Positions 1-10,864 of a stretch of DNA of 64,000 nucleotides are shown in pieces. The position numbers and the translations under genes are program-made. Each line of letters starts with the position of its first letter. Positions within the stretch are counted from its first letter, which is position 1. Source of the stretch: Demequina rhizosphaerae (GTDB lineage: Bacteria > Actinomycetota > Actinomycetes > Actinomycetales > Demequinaceae); NCBI RefSeq assembly GCF_000971255.1, contig NZ_BBMC01000003.1, positions 483,341 to 547,340 on the forward strand, read 5' to 3'. Below the pieces are notes generated by a model. It had not been told where the DNA came from. It ran no database searches and saw only the letters and a list, made by a program, of their open reading frames with translations.

Positions 1-822
1 GAAGACGTGGGCCGCGGCCTCCAGCTCGTCGTCCTCGAGCGAGAAGATGTCCGCGTCCACGCCGGCGTCGAGCACGATCGCGTTGCGCGCCATCACCGAG
101 TCGAGCGCGCGCAGCCGGTCGCGGGCGCGCGCCGCCGCCTCGAAGTCCTCCCGCTCGGCCGCGGCCTGCATCGTCCCGGTGAGGTCGCGCACGAGGGACT
201 TGGCGTCGCCCGCGAGCACCTGGCATGCGCGCTCCGCGAGGGCCTTGTGGTCCTCGGGCGAGATGCGGCCCACGCACGGCGCCGAGCACTTGTCGATGTA
301 GCCGAGCAGGCACGGCCTGCCCTGCCGCTCGGCCTTCCGGAACACGCCGGGGGCGCAGGTCCGCACCGGGAGCGCGGTCAGCAGCGTGTCGACGGTCTCG
401 CGGATCGCCCACGCCTTCGCGTACGGCCCGAAGTACCGGACGCCCTTCTTGCGCTCGCCGCGCATCACCTGGATCCGGGGGAACCTCTCGTTCATGGTGA
501 CCGCGAGGTACGGGTACGACTTGTCGTCGCGGAACACCACGTTGAAGCGCGGGTCGTACTGCTTGATCCACGTGTGCTCGAGGATGAGCGCCTCGACCTC
601 GTTCCGCACCACCGTCCATTCGACGGACGATGCGGTGGTCACCATGGCGCGCGTGCGCGGGTGGAGCTGCGCGGGGTCCTGGAAGTAGTTCGCCAGCCGC
701 GCGCGCAGGCTCTTCGCCTTGCCCACGTAGACCACGCGCCCGTGCGGGTCCCGGAACCGGTACACGCCCGGCTGGGTCGGGATCGTGCCCGGCGCGGGGC
801 GGTACGAGGCGGGGTCGGTCAC
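1..822 (-). CDS. uvrC: Excinuclease ABC subunit C, N-terminal 274 codons (gene runs off the left edge)
   Basis: UvrC makes both incisions around a lesion after UvrA/UvrB have marked it. The visible part holds the N-terminal GIY-YIG nuclease domain, with GVYRF near residue 19 and [12 protein letters not shown] following, then the conserved cysteine region ([21 protein letters not shown]), and a UVR domain near residues 205-245 that contacts UvrB. The C-terminal RNase H-like nuclease and helix-hairpin-helix domains lie outside the window. The start is a GTG at 822, only 16 bases after the uvrA stop. No Shine-Dalgarno is present, but a TAGGCT hexamer six bases upstream suggests leaderless initiation from an internal promoter as well as read-through from uvrA. 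Confidence 0.96.
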   Translation of the reverse strand, partial: MTDPASYRPAPGTIPTQPGVYRFRDPHGRVVYVGKAKSLRARLANYFQDPAQLHPRTRAMVTTASSVEWTVVRNEVEALILEHTWIKQYDPRFNVVFRDDKSYPYLAVTMNERFPRIQVMRGERKKGVRYFGPYAKAWAIRETVDTLLTALPVRTCAPGVFRKAERQGRPCLLGYIDKCSAPCVGRISPEDHKALAERACQVLAGDAKSLVRDLTGTMQAAAEREDFEAAARARDRLRALDSVMARNAIVLDAGVDADIFSLEDDELEAAAHVF

Positions 823-828
823 GTCGCC

Positions 829-834
829 AGCCTA
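829..834 (-). promoter_or_regulatory. -10 hexamer TAGGCT for leaderless uvrC
   Basis: TAGGCT lies exactly six bases before the uvrC GTG, between the uvrA stop and uvrC. Transcription would begin at or next to the G of the start codon. Confidence 0.5.
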
Positions 835-838
835 GGGA

Positions 839-3679
839 TCAGGCGGGCGCCGGCGCGCCGAGGATCTCCGCGAGGAACGCGCCCGTGTGGGAGCCCTCCG
901 CCCGCGCGACGTCCTCGGGGGTGCCCTCCGCGATCACCATGCCGCCGCCGGAGCCGCCCTCGGGACCCATGTCGATGAGCCAGTCCGAGGACTTGATGAC
1001 GTCGAGGTTGTGCTCGATGACGATGACCGTGTTGCCCTTCTCCACCAGGCCCTGGAGCACGCCGAGCAGCTTGCGGACGTCCTCGAAATGCAGGCCCGTC
1101 GTGGGCTCGTCGAGGACGTACATGGTGCGGCCGGTCGAGCGGCGCTGGAGCTCGGAGGCGAGCTTGACGCGCTGCGCCTCGCCGCCCGACAGCGTGGGCG
1201 CCGGCTGGCCGAGGCGGACGTAGCCGAGGCCCACGTCGACGAGGGTGGTGAGGTGGCGCGCGATGGACGGGATCGCCTCGAAGAAGTGCGAGGCCTCCTC
1301 GATCGGCATGTCGAGCACGTCGGCCACGTTCTTGCCCTTGAAGTGCACCTCGAGGGTCTCGCGGTTGTACCGCGCGCCCTTGCAGACCTCGCACGGGACG
1401 TACACGTCGGGAAGGAAGTTCATCTCGATCTTGAGCGTGCCGTCGCCCGCGCACGCCTCGCATCGTCCGCCCTTGACGTTGAACGAGAAGCGACCGGGGC
1501 CGTAGCCGCGGACCTTCGCCTCCTGCGTCTCGGCGAAGAGCTTGCGCACCTTGTCCCACACGCCCGTGTACGTCGCGGGGTTGGAGCGCGGCGTGCGGCC
1601 GATGGGGCCCTGGTCGACGTGGACGATCTTGTCGAGCTGGTCCGTGCCCGTGATGCGGGTGTGGCGCCCGGCGACCTGGCGCGCGCCGTTGAGGGTGTTG
1701 GCGAGGCTCGTGTAGAGGATCGAGTTCACCAGCGTCGACTTGCCCGAGCCGGACACGCCCGTGACCGAGGTGAGCACGCCGAGCGGGAAGCTCACGTCGA
1801 TGCCGCGGAGGTTGTGCTCGCGGGCGCCGACGACCGTGACCTCGCGCGTGGGGTCGATGGGACGGCGCGTCTCCGGCAGCGCGATCGAACGGCGGCCCGC
1901 GACGTACGCGCCGGTGACGGAGCGCTCGTTGGCAAGCAGGTCCTCGTACGTGCCGGAGTGGACGACCTCTCCCCCGTGCTCGCCGGCGCCGGGGCCGATG
2001 TCGACCACCCAGTCGGCGGTGCGGATGGTGTCCTCGTCGTGCTCGACGACGATGAGAGTGTTGCCCAGGTCGCGCAGGCGCGTGAGGGTGTCGATGAGGC
2101 GGCGGTTGTCGCGCTGGTGGAGGCCGATGCTGGGCTCGTCGAGCACGTAGAGCACGCCGACGAGGCCCGAGCCGATCTGCGTGGCGAGGCGGATGCGCTG
2201 CGCCTCGCCGCCCGACAGGGTGCCGGCCGCGCGGGCCAGGGTGAGATAGTCGAGGCCCACGTCGAGCAGGAAGCCCAGGCGGGCGTCGATCTCCTTGAGG
2301 ACCTGGACCGCGATGTGGCGGCCGCGCTCGTCGAGCTCGGCGGTGATGAGGAAGTCGCGCGCCTCGGCGATGGACAGCTCGCAGACCTCGGCGATCGACC
2401 GGCCGCCGATGGTGACGGACAGCACCTCGGGCTTGAGGCGCGCGCCGCGGCAGACGGGGCACGGGACCTCGCGCATGTACGACTCGTACTTCTCGCGCGA
2501 CCACTCGGACTCGGTCTGCTCGTGCAGGCGCTCGATCCAGGTGATCACGCCCTCGAAGCCGGTGGTGTACTGACGCTCGCGGCCGTAGCGGTTCTTGAAG
2601 CGGACGTGCACCTGGTAGTCCTTGCCCGTGAGGATCGCGGTGCGCGCCTCCTTGGGCAGGTCCTTCCACGGGGTGTCCATGTCGAAGCCGAGGTCGTCGG
2701 CGAGGGCCGTGAGGGTGCGGTTGAAGTAGTCGGAGCTGGTGGCCGCCCAGGGCGCGACGGCGCCGCCGTTGAGCGACAGCTCGCGGTCCGGGACCACGAG
2801 GTCCGGGTCGACCTCGAGACGGATGCCGATGCCGGTGCACTCGGGACACGCGCCGTAGGGCGCGTTGAAGGAGAAGGTGCGGGGCTCCATCTCCTCGAGC
2901 GTGAGGACGTGGTCGTTGGGGCACGCGCGCTTCTCGGAGTAGCGGCGCGGCTCGACGTCGCCGTCGACCGGGTCGATGATGACGAGGCCGTCGGCGATGC
3001 GCAGCGCGGTCTCCACCGAGTCGGTGAGGCGCTGGCGGACGCCGTCGCGGGCGACCAGGCGGTCGACCACGACCTCGATGTCGTGCTTGAGCTTCTTCTC
3101 GAGCTGCGGCGGCTCGGTCAGCTGGACGGTCTCGCCGTCGACGCGGGCACGGGCGAAGCCCTGCTGCTGGAGGTCCTCGAAGAGGTCCTGGTACTCGCCC
3201 TTGCGGCCGCGGACCACGGGCGCGAGCACCTGATACCGGGTGCCCTCGGGCAGCGCGAGCACGGAGTCGACGATCTGCTGCGGGGTCTGCGCCTGGATCT
3301 GCTCGCCGCAGACCGGGCAGTGCGGCGTGCCGACGCGCGCGTAGAGCAGGCGCAGGTAGTCGTAGACCTCGGTGATGGTGCCCACCGTCGAGCGCGGGTT
3401 GCGGTTGGTCGACTTCTGGTCGATCGACACCGCCGGGCTGAGGCCCTCGATGAAGTCGACGTCGGGCTTGTCCATCTGGCCCAGGAACTGGCGGGCGTAC
3501 GCGCTCAGCGACTCGACGTAGCGCCGCTGCCCCTCGGCGAAGATCGTGTCGAAGGCCAGCGAGGACTTGCCGGAGCCGGACAGGCCGGAGAAGACGATGA
3601 GGGCGTCGCGGGGAAGGTCGAGGTCGACACCCTTGAGGTTGTGCTCACGCGCACCGCGGACGAGGAGACGGTCGTTCAC
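839..3679 (-). CDS. uvrA: Excinuclease ABC subunit A
   Basis: UvrA is the ABC-type ATPase that finds DNA damage for nucleotide excision repair and loads UvrB. The 946-residue product has family length. It contains a first Walker [10 protein letters not shown] (residues 32-40), a CPVC zinc-binding pair, [12 protein letters not shown] and Walker B ([10 protein letters not shown]) of the first half, then a second Walker [10 protein letters not shown], a second zinc finger (CEACAGDGT and [10 protein letters not shown]), [12 protein letters not shown] and [10 protein letters not shown]. The start is a GTG at 3679, preceded by TAGCAT with a six-base spacer, so the message is probably leaderless. 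A perfect LexA box covers the -35 region, making this gene SOS-controlled. uvrC follows directly; uvrB lies 1.6 kb upstream on the same strand. Confidence 0.98.
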   Translation of the reverse strand: MNDRLLVRGAREHNLKGVDLDLPRDALIVFSGLSGSGKSSLAFDTIFAEGQRRYVESLSAYARQFLGQMDKPDVDFIEGLSPAVSIDQKSTNRNPRSTVGTITEVYDYLRLLYARVGTPHCPVCGEQIQAQTPQQIVDSVLALPEGTRYQVLAPVVRGRKGEYQDLFEDLQQQGFARARVDGETVQLTEPPQLEKKLKHDIEVVVDRLVARDGVRQRLTDSVETALRIADGLVIIDPVDGDVEPRRYSEKRACPNDHVLTLEEMEPRTFSFNAPYGACPECTGIGIRLEVDPDLVVPDRELSLNGGAVAPWAATSSDYFNRTLTALADDLGFDMDTPWKDLPKEARTAILTGKDYQVHVRFKNRYGRERQYTTGFEGVITWIERLHEQTESEWSREKYESYMREVPCPVCRGARLKPEVLSVTIGGRSIAEVCELSIAEARDFLITAELDERGRHIAVQVLKEIDARLGFLLDVGLDYLTLARAAGTLSGGEAQRIRLATQIGSGLVGVLYVLDEPSIGLHQRDNRRLIDTLTRLRDLGNTLIVVEHDEDTIRTADWVVDIGPGAGEHGGEVVHSGTYEDLLANERSVTGAYVAGRRSIALPETRRPIDPTREVTVVGAREHNLRGIDVSFPLGVLTSVTGVSGSGKSTLVNSILYTSLANTLNGARQVAGRHTRITGTDQLDKIVHVDQGPIGRTPRSNPATYTGVWDKVRKLFAETQEAKVRGYGPGRFSFNVKGGRCEACAGDGTLKIEMNFLPDVYVPCEVCKGARYNRETLEVHFKGKNVADVLDMPIEEASHFFEAIPSIARHLTTLVDVGLGYVRLGQPAPTLSGGEAQRVKLASELQRRSTGRTMYVLDEPTTGLHFEDVRKLLGVLQGLVEKGNTVIVIEHNLDVIKSSDWLIDMGPEGGSGGGMVIAEGTPEDVARAEGSHTGAFLAEILGAPAPA

Positions 3680-3685
3680 CCGGCC

Positions 3686-3691
3686 ATGCTA
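3686..3691 (-). promoter_or_regulatory. -10 hexamer TAGCAT for leaderless uvrA
   Basis: TAGCAT precedes the uvrA GTG by six bases. The LexA box begins 14 bases further upstream and would block RNA polymerase at the -35 region. Confidence 0.6.
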
Positions 3692-3704
3692 CGCGGAAAC
3701 CGCT

Positions 3705-3720
3705 TCGAACACACGTTCGA
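3705..3720. promoter_or_regulatory. LexA (SOS) box upstream of uvrA
   Basis: TCGAACACACGTTCGA is a perfect match to the actinobacterial/Gram-positive SOS operator TCGAAC-N4-GTTCGA. Relative to a leaderless uvrA start at 3679 it covers about -26 to -41, the expected place for repression by LexA. It is also 142 bases upstream of the divergent YciI-like gene and might affect both. Confidence 0.88.
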
Positions 3721-3761
3721 TCCGGCGTGTCGCGGGTCGGCCCCCGCGCCGCGTCACCCTC

Positions 3762-3810
3762 GGAGGTGCTCCGTGCTCGAGGGTCGCGCGATCGGGCACC
3801 GCGCACCTCC
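3762..3810 (+). other. Imperfect long hairpin between uvrA and the YciI-like gene
   Basis: GGAGGTGC (3762-3769) pairs perfectly with GCACCTCC (3803-3810), and an inner GTGC (3773-3776) pairs with GCAC (3796-3799). It could form a leader structure of the YciI-like gene if transcription starts upstream. It could equally be a chance product of the high GC content. Confidence 0.3.
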
Positions 3811-3861
3811 CCCGGCGCTGCCGCGGCCGTGCCGAGGCGTGGGTCGGGCAAGATTGGCCGC

Positions 3862-4146
3862 ATGAGCCTCTTCGCGATCCACTACGTCTACGACGACCGC
3901 GCCGCCGAGCGCGACGAGATGCGCCCCGTCCACCGCGCCTGGATGCTCGGCCTGGCCGAGCGCGGCATCGCCAAGGTGTTCGGCCGCTACGAGGACGAGG
4001 GCGAGCCGGGCGCGCTGCTGGTATTCGAGGCGGAGTCCGCGGAGGCCGTCGAGGGCTTCCTGGCCGCCGACCCGTACCAGGAGGCCGGCCTGGTCGTGTC
4101 CCACTCGATCCGGGCCTGGCCGGCGGGCGGCCCCTGGACCGCCTGA
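3862..4146 (+). CDS. YciI-like (ferredoxin-like fold) protein
   Basis: This 94-residue protein resembles the YciI/YCII-related family, small alpha+beta barrel proteins of mostly unknown function. Family features visible are the N-terminal strand MSLFAIHYVYDD, an RPVHRAWM segment carrying the conserved family His, a FGRYEDEGEPGALLVFEA strand pair, and the C-terminal ADPYQEAGLVVSHSIRAW block typical of the family. The ATG at 3862 was chosen because the similarity begins there; no good ribosome site precedes it and a weak AAGATT hexamer sits six bases upstream. It stands alone on the plus strand between the divergent uvrA and convergent terC. No role in repair can be inferred from position alone. 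Confidence 0.82.
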   Translation: MSLFAIHYVYDDRAAERDEMRPVHRAWMLGLAERGIAKVFGRYEDEGEPGALLVFEAESAEAVEGFLAADPYQEAGLVVSHSIRAWPAGGPWTA

Positions 4147-4158
4147 GCCGCCGAGGGG

Positions 4159-5187
4159 TCAGTCGTCCTCGGGCGACTCGAGCGGCTCGGCGTGGACGGC
4201 GTGCTGCGAACGGCGGTCGTGCCCGCCCTTGGTGACGCGCACGCTGGCGAGGGCCGCGATGCCGATGACGCCGATGATGACCAGCAGCGACTGGCCCGAG
4301 GACGGGACCCAGACGTCGAAGGGCTGGCCGTCGTTGAGGAACGGCAGCGAGTTCGCGTGCAGCGCCTCGAGCACGAGCTTGACGCCGATGAAGCCCAGCA
4401 CGACCGACAGCCCGTACGACAGGTAGACGAGGCGCGCGAGCAGCCCGTCGACGAGGAAGAACAGCTGGCGCAGGCCGAGCAGCGCGAAGGCGTTGGCCGT
4501 GAACACGATGTACGGGTCCTGCGTGAGCCCGAAGATCGCGGGGATCGAGTCGAGCGCGAACAGCACGTCCGTGCCGCCGATCGCCAGGACGACGAGCAGC
4601 AGCGGCGTGATCGCCCGGCGCCCCGCCTCGCGCACGACGAAACGGCCGTTGCGGAAGCCGTCCGTCACGGGCATGATGCGGCGCGCGGTGCGGACGAGCA
4701 GGTTCTCCTTGTACTCGACGTCGCCCTCCTCGGCGCCGCCCTCGCGCGCGATCACGATCGCCGTGTAGAGCAGGAAGGCGCCGAAGAGGTAGAAGGTCCA
4801 GCTGAAGGTGGACAGCGCGGCCGCGCCGGCCGCGATGAAGAGGCCGCGCAGGACCAGCGCGATCGCGATGCCGATGAGCAGCACGCGCTGCCGGAGCTTG
4901 GGCGGCACGGCGAACCGCGACAGGATCACCAGGAAGACGAAGAGGTTGTCGATCGACAGCGACTTCTCGGTGATGAAGCCGGCGATGAACTCGGTGCCCT
5001 TGTCGGGCGAGTTCCACCACCACATCGACGCGCCGAAGAGGAACGCGAGCGCGATGTAGAAGACCGACCACCACGCCGACTCCCGGAACGAGGGCACGTG
5101 CGGCTTCGCCACCACGACCACGAAGTCGAACACGAACAGTCCGACGATGCCGGCGATGGTGATCGCCCAGACGAGCCCAGATTCCAC
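4159..5187 (-). CDS. terC: TerC/Alx-family integral membrane protein
   Basis: TerC-family proteins are multi-pass membrane proteins; characterised members export manganese or support metalation of exported proteins, and others are linked to tellurite resistance. The 342-residue product has about nine hydrophobic segments and the family hallmarks: EKSLSIDNLFVFLVI, with the acidic residue inside a membrane helix, and GGTDVLFALDSIPAIFGLT. A charged cytoplasmic loop (residues ~150-185) separates the two halves, and the C-terminus is hydrophilic and His/Asp-rich. The GTG at 5187 is chosen because TAGGAT stands six bases before it; an upstream ATG is in another frame. No yybP-ykoY manganese riboswitch is visible in the 92 bases upstream. 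Confidence 0.93.
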   Translation of the reverse strand: MESGLVWAITIAGIVGLFVFDFVVVVAKPHVPSFRESAWWSVFYIALAFLFGASMWWWNSPDKGTEFIAGFITEKSLSIDNLFVFLVILSRFAVPPKLRQRVLLIGIAIALVLRGLFIAAGAAALSTFSWTFYLFGAFLLYTAIVIAREGGAEEGDVEYKENLLVRTARRIMPVTDGFRNGRFVVREAGRRAITPLLLVVLAIGGTDVLFALDSIPAIFGLTQDPYIVFTANAFALLGLRQLFFLVDGLLARLVYLSYGLSVVLGFIGVKLVLEALHANSLPFLNDGQPFDVWVPSSGQSLLVIIGVIGIAALASVRVTKGGHDRRSQHAVHAEPLESPEDD

Positions 5188-5193
5188 CGGTCC

Positions 5194-5199
5194 ATCCTA
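5194..5199 (-). promoter_or_regulatory. -10 hexamer TAGGAT for leaderless terC
   Basis: TAGGAT with a six-base spacer to the terC GTG at 5187. It supports that GTG over the nearby out-of-frame ATG. Confidence 0.55.
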
Positions 5200-5279
5200 G
5201 GGGCGCGCGGGTGGAGGGCCGAGCGGCCGCGGGCCATGCGGGCGGGCGGCCGAGCACCGCCGGCCCCCTCGAGCCCGCG

Positions 5280-7343
<2,064 letters not shown>

Positions 7344-7349
7344 GCGACT

Positions 7350-7355
7350 ACGGTA
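7350..7355 (-). promoter_or_regulatory. -10 hexamer TACCGT for leaderless uvrB
   Basis: TACCGT followed by AGTCGC and then the ATG of uvrB. The two tandem 26-base repeats carrying the dispersed motif lie just upstream of it. Confidence 0.5.
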
Positions 7356-7387
7356 CGCCGGGGCTCCGACAGCAGGATGCGCCGGAC

Positions 7388-7439
7388 GCCCGGGAGGGGA
7401 CGATGCGGCGCACGCCCGGGAGGGGACGATGCGGCGCAC
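7388..7439. repeat. Two tandem 26-bp repeats, each with one GGGACGATGCG motif
   Basis: Two identical 26-base units (7388-7413 and 7414-7439), beginning GCCCGGGAGGGGACGATGCG, sit between coaE and uvrB. Motif copies are at 7397 and 7423. They lie roughly 35-85 bases upstream of the predicted uvrB transcription start. Confidence 0.9.
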
Positions 7440-7464
7440 GCCCCGGCGCGACAGCCGCGCGCGG

Positions 7465-8058
7465 TCAGCGCGGGACGTTGAGGTCCCAGAACGCGTCGAC
7501 CTGACGGTCGAGCGCCGCGACGTCGCCGGACCCGTCGAGCACGACGTCCGCGATCGCGGCGCGCTCCTCGTCGGTGGCCTGCGCGCGGATCCTCGCCAGC
7601 GCATCGTGCTCCGTCATGCCGCGCGTCGCGACCATGCGGCTCACCCGCACCTGCTCGGGCGCCTCCACCGTCACGACGAGGTCGAAGTCCGGTCCCTGCC
7701 CGCTCTCGAGCAGCAGCGGGATGTCGTGGACGATCACCTTGACGCCGTCGCGCCGCGCCTGGCGGTCCGCGGCGGCGCCCATCGCGATGACGTAGGGGTG
7801 GACGATCGCGTTGAGGCGCTCGCGCGCGCTCTCGTCGTGGAAGACGATCGCGGCGAGCGCGCGGCGGTCGAGCGCATCGTCCCGGATCACGCGGTCGCCG
7901 AACTCGGAGACGATGTCGACGAGCGCGGCCGAGCCCGGCTCGACGGCCCGCCGCGCGAGCGCGTCGTGGTCGATGACCCGGGCGCCGCGCGCGCTGAAGC
8001 GCGCCGAGGCGGTGGACTTGCCCGAGGCGATCCCGCCGGTGAGGCCGATACGAAGCAC
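7465..8058 (-). CDS. coaE: Dephospho-CoA kinase
   Basis: CoaE phosphorylates dephospho-CoA with ATP in the last step of coenzyme A synthesis. The 197-residue product begins [16 protein letters not shown], containing the P-loop GGIASGKS. It continues with the CoA-binding region ([19 protein letters not shown]), the helix IVHPYVIAM and the conserved [11 protein letters not shown]. The GTG at 8058 puts the start directly before the family N-terminus; the longer open frame adds about 12 residues with no similarity. It lies between rpsA and uvrB as in many actinobacteria. An rpsA terminator separates it from rpsA, so it needs its own promoter or read-through. Confidence 0.95.
   Translation of the reverse strand: MLRIGLTGGIASGKSTASARFSARGARVIDHDALARRAVEPGSAALVDIVSEFGDRVIRDDALDRRALAAIVFHDESARERLNAIVHPYVIAMGAAADRQARRDGVKVIVHDIPLLLESGQGPDFDLVVTVEAPEQVRVSRMVATRGMTEHDALARIRAQATDEERAAIADVVLDGSGDVAALDRQVDAFWDLNVPR
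7873..7883 (-). repeat. Dispersed motif copy inside coaE
   Basis: GGGACGATGCG on the minus strand, read in frame as Asp-Asp-Ala within RDDALDRR. Asp is encoded once by the locally rare codon GAT. Confidence 0.8.
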
Positions 8059-8109
8059 AGCGGCAGTCAAGCACGCCCGTCCGACAGCCGCCAATCCAGG
8101 GCGGATACG

Positions 8110-8147
8110 ACGAAGGCCGCCACCCCCGCAGGGGTGACGGCCTTCGT
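8110..8147 (-). terminator. Rho-independent terminator of rpsA
   Basis: A 10-base stem (8110-8119 with 8138-8147) plus an inner CACCCC/GGGGTG stem, starting 12 bases after the rpsA stop. Base composition is GC-rich in the stem with a short T-containing tail on the minus strand. Confidence 0.75.
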
Positions 8148-8158
8148 ACGGGACAGGC

Positions 8159-9649
8159 TTAGTTGCCGGTCAGCTTCTCGCGGAGAGCGGCGAGGCGCTC
8201 GTCCGAGGCAAGCGTGCCCTGGTCGCCCTGCTCGTCGTGCGACGAGTACGAGGTCGGACCGTCGGCCTTGCGGCCGGCACCCTTGCGCGGAGCGGCGGCG
8301 GCCGGAGCGGCAGCCTCGGCCTCGGCGGCCTGGGCGTCCTGCTTGGCGACGAACGCCTTGTGGGCCTCCCAGCGCTCGTGCGCCTTGGCGTACTCGGCCT
8401 CCCAGGCCTCGCGCTCGGACTCGAAGCCCTCGCGCCACTCCTGGGTCTCCGGGTCGAAGCCCTCGGGGTACTTGTAGTTGCCCTGGGCGTCGTACTCGGC
8501 GGTCATGCCGTAGAGCGCGGGGTCGAAGTCCTCGCCCTGCGGGTCCACGCCCTCGTTCGCCTGCTTGATGGAGAGCGAGATGCGGCGACGCTCGAGGTCG
8601 ATGTCGATGATCTTGACGAAGACGTCCTCGTCGGCCGACACGACCTGCTCGGGCAGCTCGACGTGGCGGGTCGCCAGCTCCGAGATGTGCACGAGGCCCT
8701 CGATGCCCTCGTAGACGCGGACGAACGCGCCGAACGGGACGAGCTTGGTGACCTTGCCCGGGACGATCTGGCCGATCGCGTGGGTGCGGGCGTAGACCGC
8801 CCACGGGTCCTCCTGGGTCGCCTTGAGCGACAGCGAGACACGCTCGCGGTCCATCTCGACGGTGAGGACCTCGACCTCGACCTCCTGGCCGACCGAGACG
8901 ACCTCGGACGGGTGGTCGATGTGCTTCCACGACAGCTCGGAGACGTGCACGAGGCCGTCCACGCCGCCGAGGTCGACGAACGCACCGAAGTTGACGATCG
9001 ACGAGACGACACCCTTGCGGACCTGGCCCGGCGCGAGCGCGGTGAGGAACGACGAGCGGACCTCGGACTGCGTCTGCTCGAGGAAGGCACGGCGCGACAG
9101 GACCACGTTGTTGCGGTTCTTGTCGAGCTCGATGATCTTCGCCTCGATCGACTGGCCGATGTACGGCGCGAGGTCGCGGACGCGACGCATCTCGACGAGC
9201 GACGCGGGGAGGAAGCCACGGAGGCCGATGTCGACGATGAGGCCGCCCTTGACGACCTCGATGACGGTACCGGAGACGACGCCGTCCTCGTCCTTGATCT
9301 TCTCGATCGAGCCCCACGCGCGCTCGTACTGCGCACGCTTCTTCGAGAGGATCAGGCGACCCTCCTTGTCCTCCTTGGTGAGGACGAGCGCCTCGACGGT
9401 GTCGCCGACGTTGACGACCTCATCCGGGTTGGCGTCGTGGCGGATGGAGAGCTCGCGCGAGGGGATGACACCCTCGGTCTTGTAGCCGATGTCGAGGAGG
9501 ACCTCGTCACGGTCGACCTTCACGATGGTGCCCTCGACAAGGTCACCGTCGTCGAAGTTCTTGATGGTCGCGTCAACGGCGGCGAGGAAGTCCTCCTCGG
9601 TACCGATGTCGTTGACTGCGATGCTGGACTCGGGGGTGGAAACGGACAT
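8159..9649 (-). CDS. rpsA: 30S ribosomal protein S1
   Basis: S1 binds mRNA at the 30S subunit and helps initiation on many transcripts. The 496-residue protein carries four S1 RNA-binding repeats: roughly residues 34-107 (GDLVEGTIVKVDRDEVLLDIG), 123-190 (GVVSGTVIEVVKGGLIVDIG), 208-278 (GQVRKGVVSSIVNFGAFVDLGG) and 295-366 (GQIVPGKVTKLVPFGAFVRV). A long acidic and alanine-rich tail follows, as in other actinobacterial S1 proteins, which have four rather than six repeats. The ATG at 9649 has a GGAG about 13 bases upstream. Its terminator follows immediately. In a genome with many leaderless messages, S1 dependence would differ between gene classes. Confidence 0.98.
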   Translation of the reverse strand: MSVSTPESSIAVNDIGTEEDFLAAVDATIKNFDDGDLVEGTIVKVDRDEVLLDIGYKTEGVIPSRELSIRHDANPDEVVNVGDTVEALVLTKEDKEGRLILSKKRAQYERAWGSIEKIKDEDGVVSGTVIEVVKGGLIVDIGLRGFLPASLVEMRRVRDLAPYIGQSIEAKIIELDKNRNNVVLSRRAFLEQTQSEVRSSFLTALAPGQVRKGVVSSIVNFGAFVDLGGVDGLVHVSELSWKHIDHPSEVVSVGQEVEVEVLTVEMDRERVSLSLKATQEDPWAVYARTHAIGQIVPGKVTKLVPFGAFVRVYEGIEGLVHISELATRHVELPEQVVSADEDVFVKIIDIDLERRRISLSIKQANEGVDPQGEDFDPALYGMTAEYDAQGNYKYPEGFDPETQEWREGFESEREAWEAEYAKAHERWEAHKAFVAKQDAQAAEAEAAAPAAAAPRKGAGRKADGPTSYSSHDEQGDQGTLASDERLAALREKLTGN

Positions 9650-9777
9650 TAAGGAATTGCTCCGGTGGACAGGGAATCGTATGGATAGGGTCGGCCGGGC
9701 ACGAGGACGCACCAGACCAACGGATATCCTACCGCGTTCTGCCCGTGAGGGCCACCGCGGCGATCCCGCCGCCGGAA

Positions 9778-9809
9778 GGACGATGCGCCTGGTCGCCGGC
9801 GCATCGTCC
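9778..9809 (-). terminator. Hairpin made of two inverted dispersed-motif copies, probable pfkA terminator
   Basis: GGACGATGCGCC (9778-9789) is the exact reverse complement of GGCGCATCGTCC (9798-9809), giving a 12-base stem with an eight-base loop. It starts 19 bases after the pfkA stop and precedes rpsA. Both arms are copies of the genome motif GGGACGATGCG. There is no long U-tract, so termination efficiency is uncertain. Confidence 0.65.
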
Positions 9810-9828
9810 CCGGCGGGCGACGGGGGGG

Positions 9829-10851
9829 TCAGAGCCCGCGCGCCGCCGTGAGCAGCTCGTCCGGCACCCACTTGGTCTTGCCCATCATCGTCTCGAAGGG
9901 CTCGAGCACGATGTGGTTGCCCTGGAGCGCGGTGAACTTGTCGCTCTCGCCGTTGACGATGCCGTCGATCGCGGCGACGCCCATGCGGGTGCCGAGCAGG
10001 CGGTCGGACGCGGTGGGGACGCCGCCGCGCTGCACGTAGCCGAGCACGGTGAGGCGCGTGGTGAAGCCCGTGGCGGCCTCGATCGCCTTGGTGACCTCGT
10101 GGCCGATCGAGCCGGCGATCGGGTTGCCCTTCTCGTCGAGCGTCTGCTTGCCGGTCCAGTTGGACCCCTCGGCGGGGATCGCGCCCTCGGCGACCGCGAC
10201 GATGGAGAAGTTCTTGTAGCGGTGACGGTGCTTGATGCGCTTGGCGATCACGTCGATGTCGAACGGCTCCTCGGGCGCGAGGATGATGTCCGCGCCGCCC
10301 GCGATGCCCGCGGTCACCGAGATCCAGCCGCTGTGGCGGCCCATGAGCTCGACGACCATGACGCGGTTGTGCGACTCGGCCGTGGAGTGGAGGCGGTCGA
10401 TCGCCTCGGTCGCGATGGACACTGCGGTGTCGAAGCCGATCGCGGCGTCCGTGCCGACCACGTCGTTGTCGATGGTCTTGGGGATGCCGATGACCGGCAC
10501 GCCCAGCGCCTTCGACACCTTGCCGGCCGCCTTGAGCGTGCCGTCGCCGCCGATGCAGATGAAGCCGTCGAGCTTCTCGTTCTCGAAGGTCTCCTGGACC
10601 GCCTCCATGCCGCCCTGCACCTTGTGCGGGTGGCACCGGGCGGTGCCGAGCATCGTGCCGCCGTGAACGAGGATGCCCGAGACGTCGTCGCGGGTCAGGG
10701 GCCGGGCGTCGCCATCGATGACGCCCTGCCAGCCGTTGTTGAACCCGACGATCGAGCAGCCGAGCTCCGAGGTACCTCGTTTGACGACGGCGCGGATCGC
10801 CGCGTTGAGACCGGGGCAGTCGCCGCCGCCCGTGAGTAGACCGATTCGCAT
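9829..10851 (-). CDS. pfkA: 6-phosphofructokinase (group III PFK-A)
   Basis: This enzyme phosphorylates fructose 6-phosphate to the 1,6-bisphosphate, the committing step of glycolysis. The 340-residue protein shows GGGDCPGLN (residues 8-16), GGDGT (101-105), PKTIDND (124-130), the substrate-binding MGRHSGW segment and a YVQRGG loop. Gly at 104 is typical of ATP users, while Lys at 125 is more typical of pyrophosphate users; such mixed sequences are common in actinobacteria and ATP use is my tentative reading. ATG 10851 is preceded by TAGGGT at a seven-base spacing, and that hexamer contains the polA stop codon, so pfkA can be transcribed separately from polA. Confidence 0.95.
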   Translation of the reverse strand: MRIGLLTGGGDCPGLNAAIRAVVKRGTSELGCSIVGFNNGWQGVIDGDARPLTRDDVSGILVHGGTMLGTARCHPHKVQGGMEAVQETFENEKLDGFICIGGDGTLKAAGKVSKALGVPVIGIPKTIDNDVVGTDAAIGFDTAVSIATEAIDRLHSTAESHNRVMVVELMGRHSGWISVTAGIAGGADIILAPEEPFDIDVIAKRIKHRHRYKNFSIVAVAEGAIPAEGSNWTGKQTLDEKGNPIAGSIGHEVTKAIEAATGFTTRLTVLGYVQRGGVPTASDRLLGTRMGVAAIDGIVNGESDKFTALQGNHIVLEPFETMMGKTKWVPDELLTAARGL

Positions 10852-10858
10852 GGCACCA

Positions 10859-10864
10859 ACCCTA
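10859..10864 (-). promoter_or_regulatory. -10 hexamer TAGGGT for leaderless pfkA, overlapping the polA stop
   Basis: TAGGGT with a seven-base spacer to the pfkA ATG. Its first three bases are the TAG stop codon of polA. Confidence 0.5.

Noticed and set aside
887..3865. 992-codon open frame on the plus strand opposite uvrA
   Set aside because: Antisense shadow of a high-GC gene; composed of Arg, Val, Leu, Asp and Gly runs with no domain, and uvrA is certain.
5188..5279. yybP-ykoY manganese riboswitch upstream of terC
   Set aside because: The 92-base spacer lacks the conserved loops, and the promoter hexamer is placed for a leaderless message with no room for a riboswitch.
7344..7604. N-terminal extension of UvrB from an earlier start
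   Set aside because: Extension reads through the tandem repeats, has no similarity, and the ATG at 7343 has a well-placed -10 hexamer.
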